This document shows, piece by piece, positions 1-5,627 of a stretch of 5,629 nt of DNA. The notes under the pieces were generated by a model that was not told the origin of the DNA, did not search any database, and saw only the letters and a list, made by a program, of their open reading frames with translations. Numbering within the stretch: the first letter of the stretch is position 1; every line of letters begins with the position of its first letter. The translations under genes and the position numbers were made by a program. The stretch comes from JBDIBB01 sp039812685 (GTDB lineage Bacteria > Acidobacteriota > Vicinamibacteria > Vicinamibacterales > JAFNAJ01), in contig JBDIBB010000213.1 in NCBI GenBank assembly GCA_039812685.1, forward strand, positions 1-5,629. The letters are read 5' to 3'.

Positions 1-251
1 CGGACGGCGCCAGGTGACAGTGGGTCCGTGCGTCCCTGGAGCCACGCCAGCACAGCGGTCTGCTCGATGAACCTGGCCGCGATGGCGATCAGCACCAGGC
101 GCGGGGGCGGACCGAGCAGGCCTACGAAGGCCACGTGCAGCGTCGCCAGGGCGGCGAGGACCCCGAGGTTCAAGACGATCAGCGTCGTTTCCTGGCGACG
201 GAACGTCCCGAAGTCGCTCGGATCGAACGGGCTGTCGAGAGAGATGCGCAC
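1..251 (-). CDS. N-terminus of a membrane protein, possibly a sensor histidine kinase (runs off left edge)
   Basis: A minus-strand frame opens with GTG at 251 and stays open to the window edge, giving 83 residues. It begins MRISLDSPFDPSDFGTF. Two hydrophobic stretches follow a charged RRQE segment: about residues 24-47 (LIVLNLGVLAALATLHVAF...) and 51-71 (RLVLIAIAARFIEQTAVLAWL). This looks like the start of a polytopic membrane domain with the N-terminus in the cytoplasm. The start is supported by AGGGG five bases upstream. The gene lies 31 bases after the stop of the secreted protein gene on the same strand, so the two may be cotranscribed. From memory, similar N-terminal membrane regions occur in acidobacterial sensor histidine kinases, and a response-regulator remnant lies upstream; both make a kinase plausible. 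No kinase motif is inside the window, so the function is inference. A TTG 21 bases upstream in frame is an alternative start. Confidence 0.7.
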   Translation of the reverse strand, partial: MRISLDSPFDPSDFGTFRRQETTLIVLNLGVLAALATLHVAFVGLLGPPPRLVLIAIAARFIEQTAVLAWLQGRTDPLSPGAV

Positions 252-256
252 AGCGA

Positions 257-261
257 CCCCT
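257..261 (-). promoter_or_regulatory. Shine-Dalgarno for the GTG start at 251
   Basis: On the minus strand, AGGGG precedes the GTG codon with a five-base spacer (GCAGGGGTCGCTGTG). It favours GTG at 251 over the in-frame TTG further upstream. Confidence 0.5.
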
Positions 262-282
262 GCGGCCAACCGCCTGTTGGTC

Positions 283-1002
283 CTACTTGAAGACCGATTC
301 AAGCACGCCGTACTTCGTGTGCACGTCCTCGATGGCGGCCTTGATGGTGGCTTCCGCGCCGCCCTTCACGCTCGTCTGGAGCGACCCGACCGACGTCGCC
401 AGGTCGTTGCGCGCCGCGTCGAACGCCGGTGCCTTCGCCTTGATGCGGTCGGGGAGCGTCGCCTTCTTCAGCGCCTGAATCCTGGTGTCGAGCTCCTTCG
501 CCGACGCCGCGATCTCCGGCAGCGAGAACGTGCCCATCTGGTAGTGGTAGACCACGTAGAGGGTCTGGTGGAACGCGTCCACCTCTGGCACCACGGGGTT
601 CACGAGCCGGACGAGTCTCTCGTACTGCATGTGTACGCGCTCCGCGGCCGACAGCAGCGCTGGGCCATCGTTGGCCAGCGCAGCGGTCTTGTACCCCGCA
701 ACGCCAGAGGCCAGCGCGCGGACGCCCTCGTCCCAAGCGGATTGCCTGTCGCGGAGGATTCCGGGCAGCTTGGCAGCCTGGACCGCGGCGAGGTGTTCTT
801 CCAGTGCCGGCGTGGCAGCAGCGATGGCCTTCGTGTCCTTCTTCGGCCACGCCTCGTGCCACATGGGCATGATCACTTCGTGCATCGCCTCGAGGGCCGG
901 CACCTCGGCCTTCAGTTCTTCGGGCTTGGGGTGTTGCGCGAACGCCGGCAATGTAATCACGGCGACTGCGAGCGTCAGGATGACTAGGCGGACTGGGCGC
1001 AT
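283..1002 (-). CDS. Secreted all-helical protein made of two tandem 101-residue repeats
   Basis: The product is 239 residues with a clear signal peptide: MR.R start, hydrophobic core LVILTLAVAVITL, and an AFA-Q cleavage site near residues 20-23. It is therefore probably periplasmic or extracellular. I do not recognise a named family. The mature part is Ala/Leu/Lys/Glu-rich and predicted helical by eye. Residues 34-134 and 138-238 align without gaps: both start VP..(E/D)A(M/F)H, have a second His eight residues later, LP at position 47, A(W/F)D at 56-58, and VHxxY at 90-94. The paired His sites (41, 49, 124 and 145, 153, 228) recall four-helix-bundle metal or haem proteins of the cytochrome b562 type, but there is no CxxCH and this is inference. 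I chose ATG at 1002 rather than the upstream start at 1083 because the signal peptide begins there and GAGGG precedes it. The extension to 1083 would overlap the regulator remnant. Confidence 0.85.
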   Translation of the reverse strand: MRPVRLVILTLAVAVITLPAFAQHPKPEELKAEVPALEAMHEVIMPMWHEAWPKKDTKAIAAATPALEEHLAAVQAAKLPGILRDRQSAWDEGVRALASGVAGYKTAALANDGPALLSAAERVHMQYERLVRLVNPVVPEVDAFHQTLYVVYHYQMGTFSLPEIAASAKELDTRIQALKKATLPDRIKAKAPAFDAARNDLATSVGSLQTSVKGGAEATIKAAIEDVHTKYGVLESVFK

Positions 1003-1083
1003 GGAACCCTCGCGAGGGGGCGGGCTGGGCAGCATCACCCAGCAGACTCCCAGTCTACTTAAGTTGTCGACCTCAGCCGACAA
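1003..1083 (-). promoter_or_regulatory. Leader of the secreted-protein gene with three inverted repeats
   Basis: This stretch separates the regulator remnant from ATG 1002. It holds a perfect 12-base palindrome CCCTCGCGAGGG at 1007-1018 that contains the likely Shine-Dalgarno. It also holds AGACT-CCC-AGTCT at 1044-1056, extendable to 1041-1059 with one mismatch. A third pair, TTGTCG/CGACAA, lies at 1064-1069 and 1078-1083 over the regulator's stop codon. They could be an operator, an mRNA hairpin masking the ribosome site, or a weak terminator; no T-run follows the last one. A weak promoter reading TTGTCG, 16 bases, TAAGTA on the minus strand is possible but poor. All functional roles are inference. 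Confidence 0.3.
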
Positions 1084-1378
1084 ACCGATAGCCGGGGCCG
1101 TGAAGATTCAGAAGGGGCGAGACTTGCGCGGATGGGGTTCGAGCTTCTGCCGAAGCCTGCCCACGTGTACGTCCAACCGTCCTGGTGAGGACCGTCGATT
1201 CGTATCCCCACAGGGCATTGAGCAGCTCGTCCCGGGAGCGCGTGGCACCTTCGTGCTCGATGAAGTAGACCAGCAACTGGAACTCGCGAGCGGTTAGGTC
1301 GACGGGCTGCCCGTCCTTGGTGACCTCGGCTGCACGCTTGTTCACGAGGACGCGCCGAAGCCCTCCCATCGCCTCCAT
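1073..1378 (-). pseudogene. Frameshifted winged-helix remnant of a PhoB/OmpR-type response regulator
   Basis: The minus strand encodes a Trans_Reg_C-type DNA-binding domain: AAEVTKDGQPVDLTAREFQL, then FIEHEGATRSRDELLNALWG, then TRTV. The frame then leaves the family pattern and returns at LNLHGPGYRFVG just before the stop. The missing stretch is present one frame over: DVHVGRLRQKLEPHPRKSRP, the expected recognition helix and wing. One extra base near 1173-1174 (GTTGGACG instead of GTTGACG) and one missing base near 1111 explain both jumps. In an intact regulator this domain binds promoter DNA after phosphorylation of an N-terminal receiver. No receiver motif (acidic pair, DxxLP, K-P) is visible upstream, although the frame stays open to 1831. 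ATG codons at 1378 and 1369 (GGAGG before the latter) could begin a short domain-only product. It is either a decayed gene or two sequencing errors in a domain fragment. Confidence 0.75.
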
Positions 1379-1840
1379 GCTGCGCTTGACGACGCCACGC
1401 ACTGGGCCACGGGGTTCGCCCTCACGTAGATGGGGGAGCTTCGCGAAGCAAGCCGAGGCGCCACTTGATGCGCCGTTCCTACCGCAGTTGGCCCTGGCAT
1501 CGCGAGACGCGGCCGAGCGGTCATGGCGTTGGTGGCTCAGGCGCATGGGCACCTCGGCGCGGACGCAGCGATTGTGGTTCAGGACCTGGTCCGCCTGCTC
1601 GGCGACGGCTCTGAATGTCCGAAAACAGTGCCTGCATCGAACTCCGCCGCATCCGTCCGGCAGCACAAGACGCCTTGCCCCCTCTCCGCAGGGTTGGTTA
1701 TTCAGAAGATCGATCATCCCGATGCCCAGCCGGTAGGCTCCCACGTGCTCAATACGTGTCTCTATCTCGGCTTTCGTGCGGTTCTGGCGGATCTGGAGGA
1801 AGCAAGAAGTCGCCAAGTTCTTTGTTTTCAACAGTCAGCA
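1379..1840. other. About 460 bases with no recognisable gene
   Basis: Open frames exist on both strands here. The minus-strand one is continuous with the regulator remnant; plus-strand ones start at 1317 and 1523. Their translations are rich in Arg, Ser, Cys and Trp with no family motif that I can identify and no convincing ribosome sites. This is where a receiver domain would be expected on the minus strand, but none is visible in any frame I read. Base composition between about 1600 and 1840 looks less GC-rich than the rest, especially 1801-1840 (e.g. TTCTTTGTTTTCAACAG), which fits foreign DNA next to the attachment-like site. Confidence 0.4.
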
Positions 1841-1867
1841 GTGGTTCGAATCCCACCCTCTCCGCCA
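1841..1867 (+). other. 3' fragment of a tRNA-Ser gene; candidate att site
   Basis: The sequence GTGG-TTCGAAT-CCCAC followed by CCTCTCC-G-CCA is the T-arm, acceptor 3' strand, discriminator and encoded CCA of a bacterial serine tRNA. A full T-stem would be GTGGG/CCCAC; here one G is missing on the 5' side. The matching 5' acceptor strand GGAGAGG and the rest of the tRNA are absent from the preceding 100 bases, so this is not a functional gene. Tyrosine-recombinase elements that integrate into a tRNA 3' end leave exactly such a duplicate. By that geometry the intact tRNA and integrase should lie to the left, beyond the window. DNA left of 1840 would then belong to the element and DNA right of 1867 to the chromosome or an older insertion. 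Confidence 0.7.
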
Positions 1868-2014
1868 AACACACCCCGAGCGGACTCGCGCACTCAGATT
1901 CGTCGGCGTTCCCGCTGGCGATCGAATGGTGAAGGCCTGCTTCGGGCAGCGGCCTCGCCGGGTGAGGACTGAGGAACGGCCGAGCCGTGCGAGGATGATA
2001 CCGCGGTCGATCCC

Positions 2015-2021
2015 AAGGAGG
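2015..2021 (+). promoter_or_regulatory. Strong Shine-Dalgarno for the membrane protein gene
   Basis: AAGGAGG lies five bases before the ATG at 2027, close to the ideal anti-16S match. It fixes the start and marks this frame as a real gene. Confidence 0.85.
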
Positions 2022-2026
2022 CGACG

Positions 2027-2467
2027 ATGGACAATGACCGGCCGAGGGCGCCCTGGCATCTGTGGTTGGTCGGTGTGATCGCCGTGCTCTTCAACAGCAT
2101 TGGCGTGTTCGACTTCGTGATGAGTAGGGCGCAGGGCGCCCGCTACATGGCCAGCGCGGGTATGACGGCGGCACAGATCGCCCATTACCTGGATATGCCG
2201 GCGTGGATGACCTTCGTCTGGGCGGTCGGCGTCCTCGCAGCCTTCCTCGCCTCGCTGATGCTATTGCTGCGGAGTGCGCGGGCGCTCCCCATCTTCGTGC
2301 TGTCTCTGGTCGCGTTTCTCGTCAGCCTCCTCTATACGTACGTCCTCACGGACGGTGGCGCGATCATGGGACGGTCGATGGCGATCACGAGCGCCGTCAT
2401 TGCGGTGCTGCTGGTCTTGTTCAGTTGGTACTCGTGGATGATGGCCACTCGGCACGTCCTGCGCTGA
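2027..2467 (+). CDS. Small four-helix integral membrane protein
   Basis: The 146-residue product has four hydrophobic segments: about residues 12-32 (starting LWLVGVIAVLF), 61-81 (VWAVGVLAAFLASLMLLL), 87-107 (LPIFVLSLVAFLVSLLYTYV) and 119-140 (AITSAVIAVLLVLFSWYSWM). It is therefore an inner-membrane protein with a short extramembrane loop at 33-58. The opening APWHLWLVGVIAVLFNSIGVFDFVMS and the loop pattern, with PAW before helix 2, resemble a family of uncharacterised proteins in proteobacteria and other soil bacteria. From memory, some genomes label that family 'sugar transporter' without experimental support. No catalytic or binding motif is visible. The gene looks intact and has its own ribosome site. 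Its stop codon at 2465-2467 abuts the toxin remnant directly, suggesting that a deletion ended close to it. Confidence 0.85.
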   Translation: MDNDRPRAPWHLWLVGVIAVLFNSIGVFDFVMSRAQGARYMASAGMTAAQIAHYLDMPAWMTFVWAVGVLAAFLASLMLLLRSARALPIFVLSLVAFLVSLLYTYVLTDGGAIMGRSMAITSAVIAVLLVLFSWYSWMMATRHVLR

Positions 2468-2469
2468 CG

Positions 2470-3345
2470 GCCGAGTGCACCGCACCTGACCTTCAAGGCG
2501 GCACCTCGTTGTCCGAGGGCTGAGAGCTGGTTCAGCGCTTCTCCCAGGACCTCGATGTCGTGATCGATCGCCGGTTCCTGGGCTTCACCGGCGAGGCGGC
2601 ACCGGAGACGGCGCCGAGCCAGAAGCAGCGCGCCAAGCGCCTCGACGCACTCCGGGTCGCGTGTCAGCAGTACGTGCGCGATGCCCTGCTACCGGAACTC
2701 GCGCTTGCGCTCGGAAGGTCGCCGCTCGAACGTGATCGCTGGCGCGTCACCATGGACCCCGACGATGTGGACGCCCAGACTGTCCTGTTCACGTATCCAG
2801 CCGAGGCCGCGAGCAGCGACTACATTCGCCCGGTCGTGAAGATCGAACTTGGCGCGCGGTCCGACACCGAACCCTGCGTCGAGCCCTCGATCACCCCCTA
2901 CGTGGCGGACGCCCTGCCCGCCGTCTGTGGCGACTGCGGCTTCACCGTGCGCACCGTGACTCCCGAACGGACCTTCTGGGAGAAGGTCGCGCTCCTACAC
3001 GAAGAGGCCCATCGCGCGGGCGATGTCCCGCCCAAGGCGCGACTCGCGCGTCATTACTATGACGTCTGGGCGCTCATCCAGGCGGGCGTCGCCGAGCGCG
3101 CGATGGAGAACGCGAGCCTGTTCGCGCGTGTCGCCGCCCATCGCGCGGTGTTCTTCCACAAGAGCCGTGAGGCGCAGGTGTCGCTGCAACCGGGCACGCT
3201 GGCCGTGGTCCCGTCCGGTTCACGTCGTGTGGCCTGGAGGCGCGACTACGAGGCGATGCGCGAGTCGATGTTCTTCGACGAGCCGCCGTCGTTCGACGAC
3301 ATCCTCGACGTGGTTGGCGAGTTCGAGCGGAGGTTCAATGCGAGG
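2470..3345 (+). pseudogene. Broken AbiEii/AbiGii-type nucleotidyltransferase toxin gene
   Basis: AbiEii toxins are nucleotidyltransferase-fold proteins, the toxin half of type IV toxin-antitoxin and phage-abortive systems. The signature is readable in pieces. At about 2480-2496 one frame gives HLTFK; after a one-base loss (AAGGCGGC for AAGGGCGGC) the next frame gives GGTSLSEG. A TGA at 2521-2523 follows where an aromatic residue is usual, then ELVQRFSQDLDVVIDRRFLG. The GG(T/S)xxS and DLD motifs are catalytic. Downstream the family pattern is intact: PVVKIELGARSDTEP, PERTFWEKVALLHEE, ARHYYDVWALI, WRRDYEAMRESMF and FERRFNAR ending near 3345. A GTG at 2560 opens a 309-codon frame to 3489, but it lacks both catalytic motifs and any ribosome site. 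Its codons after 3345 are antisense IS66 sequence. The usual N-terminal 40-50 residues and any antitoxin gene are absent. It is inactive as a toxin unless the lesions are sequencing errors. Confidence 0.85.
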
Positions 3346-3357
3346 GTGGGGCCGCCG

Positions 3358-4587
3358 TCACGGCCGACCTTGGAGTCTCTCGCGCACCGGGACCGTGCGG
3401 GCCTGCCGGAGCGCTTGGTGTGCCTCGGGGCCAAGCTGCTGGACGTCGGCGAGGTGTTCGAGCCGATAGAGGCGGCGGATCAACTGTAACGGGTGGGCGA
3501 CCCGGCAATCCGTGTCGGCCAGGTCCACGAGCGGCCGACGCGCGTGCGCCCAACACCCGACGTCGACCGCGCGCGCCACGTGGCCGGTGAACAAACGGTC
3601 GAAGGTCGCGGACGCGTCGGCCTGCACGTAGCCGGTACGTCCGGCGAGGAACGCCCACGGCCCGGGGGCGCCCTCGGCGGTCGGGGGATAGCGGAAGAGG
3701 ACGTCCCGGTCATCGCCGACGTAGGCCCAGATCGTCCCGCGCTCGATGTGGGCCGCCCGTGACGGGTCGAGGACCTTCTGCCCCGTCGCGTCCGTGCGGA
3801 CGACGGCTGCGGCGCGCACGCGCGCGGCCAGGCGGTCGACAAGCGGCGCGAGCCGATCCGCGACGCCGGCGGTCCAATCCGCCAACGTCGACACGGGAAT
3901 GTCCGCCCCGCTGCGCGCGTAGATCCGGTGGAGGCGATGCAGCGGGACGTGGTCGAGGTACTTGCTGACGACGACGTGGGCCAGCACGGAGGGCGCAGCC
4001 GCCGAGCGGGGCAGGACGGCCGGCGGCGCGGGGGCGGTGGTGCCCCCCTCTTTGCAGGTCCCGCACGCATACTTGTCGCGCTGATAGGCGTGCTCGACGA
4101 AGTGGCCCGGGACGTACTCGAGCCGCCGCGTCACGTCCACGCCGATCTTCGCCATCGGGCGCGCGCAGATCGCACACGGCCGCTCGGCCTCGGGCAGTGG
4201 TACCGCGTGCACCTGCTGGGGCACCCCACGCGTCCGCACGCGACGTCCGGTCGGTTGAGGCTGAGCCGGCGGGGCGGTCTGCTTCGCCTCGGCGATCTCG
4301 CGTTCGAGCGCCGCATCGGCCGCGGTCTCGCGGGTGACCTCGGCCGCGGTCAGCGGGCCCTGCTCCACCAAGGCCTCGAAGAGGAGGGCGAGCTGGGCAT
4401 CCGCGATGCGCTCGGAGCGTAGGCCGAGACGCTCGCGCTGCAACTTGGTGACGAGCAGCGTCAGGTCCCGGGTGTGCACCCACGCCGCTTCGAGTGCCGC
4501 GAGCAAGAGCGCCCAGCTCTCGTCGAGCTGCCCCGCGTCGCGCAGCGCCCGCGCCGAGGCGTCGACCTGCCGGAGGGCCTCCCGCAC
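3358..4587 (-). pseudogene. IS66-family transposase B, C-terminally truncated
   Basis: The likely start is GTG at 4587, with GGAGG immediately upstream, giving 409 residues; the frame upstream of it is only a shadow of transposase A. In order: a helical N-terminal region with RDAGQLDESWALLLAALEAA and LQRERLGLRSERIADAQLAL (about residues 16-70); a Pro-rich linker; a zinc-finger-like module, PCAIC at 137-141 and YACGTC at 173-178; a central domain with SKYLDHVPLHRLHRIYARSG; then the catalytic core. The first Asp is D266 (RTDATG) and the second D324 (VQADAS); GCWAHARRPL follows at 344-353. Homology stops near VPVRERL, just before 3366, where the toxin remnant begins on the other strand. About 100 residues, including the usual NNRAE catalytic Glu, are missing, so the product should be inactive. 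It belongs to a different IS66 subgroup from transposase A. Confidence 0.85.
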
Positions 4588-4600
4588 CCTCCGCGCGGGG

Positions 4601-5554
4601 GCCCGGCCCGTCGCGGGCCAGGCATTCGTACACGGCGCAGCCATCGACGACGACGGTGCCGCGATAGTCGCCGAGCACCTGGCGACCTTCCTCGGCGGAC
4701 TTGCCCGGCAGGATGCGATAGAAGGCGGTGGTGGGCGTCGCGACGCCCCAGACGGTGCCGGCCGCCGGCGCGTCGGACCCGAGGCGCGGCCAGCGGGTTT
4801 CATCGACGTGAATCACCGGGGCCGCCAGGGCCTGACGGCCCAGCGCCTCGTAGGTCGGCTCCAGATGCCGCGCCAGCGCCTGCAGCTGATCCCAGAGCGT
4901 CTGGGACTCGACCTGCAGCCCCTCGCGCGCCATCATCCGGACCTGGCGTTCCAGCGGCAGATGGTCGGTGTACTTCGCGATCGCCACGCCGACGGCGAAG
5001 GCCGGCGTGCAGCGCCCGCCCGGGATCTCCGTCGGCTGCGCCGGCGCGGTGACCACGGCACCGTTGCACGCGCAGCGGCACTTCTGCCGCGCGTGGCGCT
5101 CGACGCGATACGTCGCCTTCACCGTGGTGATGCGGTCGGCCGTCTCGCACTGCCCGGCGAGATCGGTGGGCGTCCCGCCACAGGCCGGGCAGGCCCGCTG
5201 GTCCGGCGGGAGCTCATGCCGCACCTCGATCACGGGCACGGCCGGTTGCTCGCGCGGGCCATGGCCCGGCCGCGGCGGCCGCGCGGGGCGCGGCAGCGGG
5301 GCCGTCGCCGTCCCGTCGAGAATGGCCGCCCGCGTCTGCTGGAGCGTCTGCTCGACGGCGAACGTGAGTTGCGTGATCTCCGGGAGCCCGCGCCGGCGCG
5401 CGAGCTCCGCCGTCAGCTCGACGTTCTTCGCAATGAGCCGCTGATTCTCACGCTCGAGCAGCCGGCTGATCTGTCGGAGCGTCTCGACGTCGCGTTCCTC
5501 AGCGAGTGGCACCACGATGCCGCGCAGTAGATCATCCGGCGCGATCCGAGGCAA
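4601..5554 (-). pseudogene. IS66-family transposase A, truncated after the second catalytic Asp
   Basis: The gene opens with TTG at 5554 (MPRIAPDDLLRGIVVPLAEE). A helical, zipper-like segment follows at about residues 22-55 (RQISRLLERENQRLIAKNVE). After a Pro-rich linker comes the zinc-binding module: ACPACGG at 121-127 and CRCAC at 159-163. The central domain has AIAKYTDHLPLERQVRMMAR. The first catalytic Asp is D251 (HVDETRW) and the second D304 (VVVDGC). Homology ends at LARDGPG, residue 318, near 4601, where GLTLAHCWAHVRRKF-like sequence would be expected. The frame stays open to 3710 only because GC-rich antisense of transposase B lacks stops. About 40% of the usual protein, including the catalytic Glu, is lost. 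The resemblance is to IS66 transposases of myxobacterial and other delta-proteobacterial genomes, from memory. Three usually conserved Tyr positions read Cys. Confidence 0.85.
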
Positions 5555-5627
5555 GCGAAAACTGCGTCAACGCGGGCGGGGTGAGGGGCACGCGCCCCAC
5601 CAGCGCGCTGCCGTCGAGAAACAGATC
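5532..5627 (-). CDS. Possible 3' end of a reading frame entering from the right edge
   Basis: A minus-strand frame enters from the right edge and encodes DLFLDGSALVGRVPLTPPAL followed by about eleven residues, with TGA at 5532-5534. It overlaps the first codons of transposase A in another frame. The FLDGS..VGRVPL pattern is reminiscent of bacterial Ig-like repeats, but thirty residues are too few to decide. It may equally be non-coding IS66 end sequence. Confidence 0.2.
   Translation of the reverse strand, partial: DLFLDGSALVGRVPLTPPALTQFSLASDRAG

Larger units (their letters stand above)
3358..5554 (-). mobile_element. Two truncated IS66-family elements joined head-to-tail
   Basis: Two distinct IS66-type transposase genes follow each other on the minus strand. 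The upstream gene runs 5554 to about 4601, the downstream gene from about 4587 to 3358. Both carry the N-terminal helical region, the zinc-finger-like Cys pairs and two of the three catalytic acids; both lack the C-terminal third with the catalytic Glu. No IS66 terminal inverted repeat, target duplication or accessory tnpA/tnpB frame is visible at 3345-3366, 4601 or 5555-5629. The arrangement fits a remnant assembled by successive insertions and deletions. Nesting of one IS in the other, with loss of the outer half, is the simplest account. The outer IS boundaries are uncertain. Confidence 0.8.

Noticed and set aside
28..987. Plus-strand frame of 319 codons
   Set aside because: It is antisense to the secreted repeat protein and the edge membrane protein, is extremely Arg/His/Leu-rich, has no ribosome site and no family motif.
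1003..1083. N-terminal extension of the secreted protein to 1083
   Set aside because: It would put 27 residues before a clear signal peptide, cross all three inverted repeats and overlap the regulator remnant.
1064..1083. Intrinsic terminator from the TTGTCG/CGACAA repeat
   Set aside because: The stem is only six base pairs and is not followed by a T-run on either strand.
1511..1528. GGCCGAGCGGTCATGGCG, resembling a tRNA-Ser/Leu D-arm
   Set aside because: No matching acceptor, anticodon arm or T-arm follows at tRNA distance; the orphan 3' end is over 300 bases away. Treated as chance.
1835..2185. Minus-strand frame of 116 codons ending in a WRRGWDSNHC-like tail
   Set aside because: The tail is the reverse translation of the tRNA-Ser 3' end, a well-known source of spurious proteins; the rest is antisense to the membrane gene.
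3710..4600. Continuation of the transposase A frame to 3710
   Set aside because: From 4600 onward it is an out-of-frame translation of transposase B, kept open by high GC; no IS66 motif appears in this frame.
4588..4803. N-terminal 72 codons of the longer frame of transposase B (start at 4803)
   Set aside because: They lie out of frame inside transposase A coding sequence and read as Pro/Ala/Arg-rich noise; GTG at 4587 is the better start.
4334..5530. Plus-strand frame of 398 codons
   Set aside because: Antisense shadow of the two transposase genes, with Arg-rich low-complexity translation and no recognisable domain.
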